A stretch of 64,000 nt of DNA from Prorocentrum cordatum (taxonomy: Eukaryota > Sar > Dinophyceae > Prorocentrales > Prorocentraceae): positions 641,001 to 705,000 of the forward strand of contig CAUYUJ010018638.1 of assembly GCA_963575745.1 (NCBI GenBank), in the 5' to 3' direction. The stretch's first letter is position 1. Each line of letters opens with the position of its first letter. The notes beneath the pieces are model-generated. The model made no database searches. It was not told the origin of the DNA and worked only from the letters and a program-made list of their open reading frames with translations. The position numbers and the translations under genes were made by a program. Shown piece after piece: positions 63,984-64,000 of this stretch.

Positions 63984-64000
63984 GAGCTGCAGCGCCTTGG

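Overview
This is nuclear DNA of a GC-rich dinoflagellate. The strongest evidence is a near-complete relict of the dinoflagellate trans-spliced leader (39,072-39,093, minus strand; 20 of 22 positions) lying 31 bases upstream of an intronless ORF. Supporting evidence is a one-directional run of spliced genes, GA-AG and GC-AG introns beside GT-AG ones, members of protein families I recall as expanded in dinoflagellates, and a decayed LINE-type retrotransposon with an RNase H-like domain. Species cannot be fixed from the sequence; a Prorocentrum-like genome would fit the base composition (inference).

Layout. 1-19.2 kb holds no gene I can support. It is packed with short inverted-repeat elements (115-220 bp, several families, some with target-site duplications), mirrored CCT/AGG tracts and long degenerate CTTGGGGCC minisatellites. 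From 19.4 kb to the right edge every convincing coding segment is on the minus strand. In minus-strand order from the right: a degraded LINE (63.98-57.8 kb); an unknown gene fragment with an in-frame stop (57.1-56.0 kb); a repeat block with one unknown exon (55.7-47.7 kb); unknown spliced genes (47.66-45.04 and 44.14-41.47 kb); a 16-copy 90-bp tandem array (39.53-40.95 kb); an intronless ORF with a relict spliced leader (39.04-38.14 kb); the 3' exon of a Pro/Ala-rich protein (37.73-37.10 kb); a second intronless ORF, zinc-finger-like, with three spliced-leader-like segments upstream (36.76-35.94 kb); unknown spliced genes (34.83-34.04 and 33.0-31.9 kb); a seven-exon gene solved in phase (30.81-25.99 kb); a small 3' exon (25.4 kb); a TNP2/Plavaka-type transposase-related gene (25.2-22.1 kb); and a spliced gene with a membrane segment (21.1-19.4 kb).

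How it fits together. Same-strand genes with short 5' leaders fit transcription followed by spliced-leader trans-splicing. The two intronless ORFs with leader remnants look like mRNAs copied back into the genome. Most other material is repeat DNA: foldback elements, one nested inside another with a clean GTAC duplication, and composite repeats that occupy introns. Functions of most spliced genes are unknown. Exon limits are worked out by hand from reading frame and splice sites, so unconfirmed exons are given low confidence.
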